Source: Spirochaetaceae bacterium (GTDB taxonomy: Bacteria; Spirochaetota; Spirochaetia; B11-G9). Taken from it: a DNA stretch of 7,456 nt. Made by a program: the position numbers and the translations under genes. The DNA is taken from contig JAUVLL010000161.1 in NCBI GenBank assembly GCA_030600745.1, positions 1-7,456 of the forward strand, in the 5' to 3' direction. Under the pieces are notes generated by a model, which did not search any database, was not told the DNA's origin, and saw nothing but the letters and a program-made list of their open reading frames with translations. Of the stretch, positions 6,436 through 7,456 are shown piece after piece; position 1 is the first letter of the stretch, and each line of letters opens with the position of its first letter.

Positions 6436-7323
6436 GTGGATTTTTCACTGGGCACAGGCCTCACATATCTAAACGGTCAGTACAGGGAAATAGTTTATAC
6501 TAATACCAATTCCGCAAACCCTTATTTAAGCGAGCTGCTCTGGAATCTGGATAATATTTTTCTGCTTAATTTCACACTTGGAGCTTCAAAAGGTCCATGG
6601 TCTCTGGATCTATCATTAGGAACGGCGGTTACAGAAGGTTCCGGAATAATGGAAGATTATGACTGGGGCGATTACAGTAAAACTGATTGGACAAACTGGT
6701 CGACGAGTTTAATTTTTCTGGATAAATCATTTTTTCTTGATGTGAACTCATCTTACAAGTATAAACTAAACAGTTCCTTTTCGTTTCCTGTAAAGCTGGG
6801 TTATAAGCTGAATTATCTTGATTGGGAAGATGAATCAGGAGAATATATTTATTATTGGGATTTTAAAGACGAGGTCTATTTTGATCCAGTACAAACCGGG
6901 GATTTTGGTGGAGTAAATGGAATTGATTATAAGGTAATACAAAATATCTTTTATGCATCTTCGGGAATCATTTTTACAACAGGAAATATTACAACAGGAA
7001 TTAATCTGGCTCTTTCTCCCTATATATACGCATGGGACCTTGATCATCATATTATAAGAAAACTATATTTCCTCGATACTTTTATTGCCAATTTCTGGTA
7101 TAGAACTGAACTTTCCCTTAAACTAAAAGTAAGACCAAAAGGTGAATTCCTACTAACTGTTTTCAGAGAAGAACTGCCTGAAGCTATAGGAGATACATTT
7201 CAATACGACGAAGATAGCTCCGATCCGGAAGAAGTGGGTACCCAGTCCGGATACTACGCTGATGGTGCCGGCCTGGCATCTGTACTATGGGGAATAGAAC
7301 TCTCATACATCTGGACATTTTGA
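6436..7323 (+). CDS. Omptin-family outer-membrane protease
   Basis: The conserved part of a ten-stranded outer-membrane barrel protease (MEROPS A26, like OmpT, Pla and PgtE), which cuts peptides between basic residues at the cell surface. Numbered from GTG 6436: the first strand DFSLGTGLTYLNG followed by YREIVY matches OmpT ISLGT...KERVY; the catalytic pair Asp74/Asp76 sits in MEDYDW (OmpT Asp83/Asp85); Asp203/His205 in DLDHH match OmpT Asp210/His212; DYKVIQNIFY and GAGLAS match GYKQRFKMPY and GAGIEN. The protein ends YIWTF, with the terminal Phe that outer-membrane barrels use for assembly. All four catalytic residues are kept, so the barrel itself looks functional. GTG 6436 begins exactly at the first barrel strand and would leave no export signal; about 47 codons upstream belong to the gene but lack a start. 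Four bases after the stop a group II intron ends. The mature length matches the family. Confidence 0.8.
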   Translation: MDFSLGTGLTYLNGQYREIVYTNTNSANPYLSELLWNLDNIFLLNFTLGASKGPWSLDLSLGTAVTEGSGIMEDYDWGDYSKTDWTNWSTSLIFLDKSFFLDVNSSYKYKLNSSFSFPVKLGYKLNYLDWEDESGEYIYYWDFKDEVYFDPVQTGDFGGVNGIDYKVIQNIFYASSGIIFTTGNITTGINLALSPYIYAWDLDHHIIRKLYFLDTFIANFWYRTELSLKLKVRPKGEFLLTVFREELPEAIGDTFQYDEDSSDPEEVGTQSGYYADGAGLASVLWGIELSYIWTF

Positions 7324-7330
7324 TGTAATC

Positions 7331-7362
7331 GGGTCAGAGGAGGCAAAAGCCTCCGTCTGCCC
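7331..7362 (-). ncRNA. Group II intron domain VI with bulged branch-point A
   Basis: On the minus strand GGG (7362-7360) pairs with CCC (7333-7331), CAGA (7359-7356) with TCTG (7338-7335), and GGAGGC (7354-7349) with GCCTCC (7344-7339) around a TTTT loop. A single unpaired A at 7334 lies seven bases from the 3' terminus, the position expected for the branch-point adenosine. An unpaired C at 7355 is the only other irregularity. Confidence 0.75.
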
Positions 7363-7364
7363 AC

Positions 7365-7395
7365 AGCACCGTGCGTACGGGTCCGTACACGGCTC
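7365..7395 (-). ncRNA. Group II intron domain V
   Basis: On the minus strand this 31-base hairpin begins GAGCCGTG, with the AGC catalytic triad at 7394-7392. The lower helix CCGTG (7392-7388) pairs with CACGG (7373-7369); the two-base CG bulge is at 7375-7374; and the upper helix TACG/CGTA closes a GACC loop (7383-7380). Triad and bulge are the metal-binding core of the ribozyme. The loop is not a GNRA tetraloop and the hairpin is about three bases shorter than the usual 34. Confidence 0.75.
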
Positions 7396-7396
7396 C

Positions 7397-7456
7397 TCAT
7401 GTCATTATAATCCACTTATTCAACTCAAACCAGTGTTTCAGTTTGGCATCAGATTT
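7397..7456 (-). CDS. Probable C-terminus of the intron-encoded reverse transcriptase/maturase
   Basis: The minus-strand frame entering at 7456 is open for 19 codons (ending HWFELNKWIIMT) and stops at TGA 7399-7397, one base before domain V. The other two minus frames are closed by stops within this stretch. Intron-encoded proteins usually end close to domain V, so position rather than sequence supports the call; the residues themselves carry no motif I recognise. Confidence 0.4.
   Translation of the reverse strand, partial: KSDAKLKHWFELNKWIIMT

Larger units (their letters stand above)
7328..7456 (-). mobile_element. Group II intron, 3' end (rest lies outside the window)
   Basis: Read on the minus strand, this stretch has the layout of a bacterial group II intron end: a probable protein C-terminus, then domain V, then domain VI, then a 3' terminus ending ACCCGAT at 7328. 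Base composition is visibly richer in G+C than the flanking genes. The terminal A-pyrimidine dinucleotide fits the family. The intron runs opposite to the genes on the left and its 3' exon is the tail of the omptin gene. Group II introns are retroelements that move by RNA-mediated insertion; the remainder, including domains I-III and most of the encoded reverse transcriptase, must lie to the right. Confidence 0.8.

Noticed and set aside
7331..7362. Intrinsic terminator of the omptin gene on the + strand
   Set aside because: The GGAGGC/GCCTCC hairpin looks like one, but no T-run follows, and the bulged A, the adjoining domain V and the terminal GAT on the minus strand explain it better as intron domain VI.

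Overview
The window reads as chromosomal DNA of an AT-rich Gram-negative bacterium. An outer-membrane omptin-type barrel with a signal peptide implies an outer membrane, and promoter-like hexamers and Shine-Dalgarno sites are of ordinary bacterial type. A spirochaete or similar non-proteobacterial lineage is my guess from the overall flavour of the proteins; nothing here proves it.

Layout, left to right on the + strand: (1) the C-terminal third of an ApbE-type FAD:protein FMN transferase (1-300); (2) a 75-bp gap with promoter-like and repeat elements; (3) a two-component pair overlapping by 4 bp: a membrane sensor kinase with a double-Cache extracellular domain (376-2163) and a NarL/LuxR-type response regulator (2160-2804); (4) a 141-bp gap with a perfect palindrome, ATTGTACAAT; (5) a glutamate/aspartate-type sodium-coupled transporter (2946-4232) closed by a strong intrinsic terminator; (6) a bicistronic pair overlapping by 11 bp: a zinc-ribbon, PLP-dependent threonine-synthase-like enzyme (4316-5467) and an aspartate/glutamate racemase family protein (5457-6248); (7) an omptin-family outer-membrane protease (conserved part 6436-7323) whose signal peptide is open further upstream but has no in-frame start codon; (8) on the minus strand, starting four bases after the omptin stop codon, the 3' end of a group II intron (domain VI with a bulged adenosine, domain V, and probably the last 19 codons of its encoded protein), running out of the window.

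The central five genes fit together as an acidic amino acid module. The sensor's Cache domain carries the residue pattern of amino-acid-binding dCache domains. The transporter keeps every residue that binds aspartate in GltPh, including the arginine that selects an acidic side chain. The racemase has both catalytic cysteines. The simplest reading is sensing of an external amino acid, induction of its uptake, and conversion of its stereoisomers, with the PLP enzyme acting on it or on a related compound. The individual families are well known; the combination, the likely amino-acid-sensing NarL-type kinase, the disrupted omptin start and the intron junction are the points that deserve a second look.
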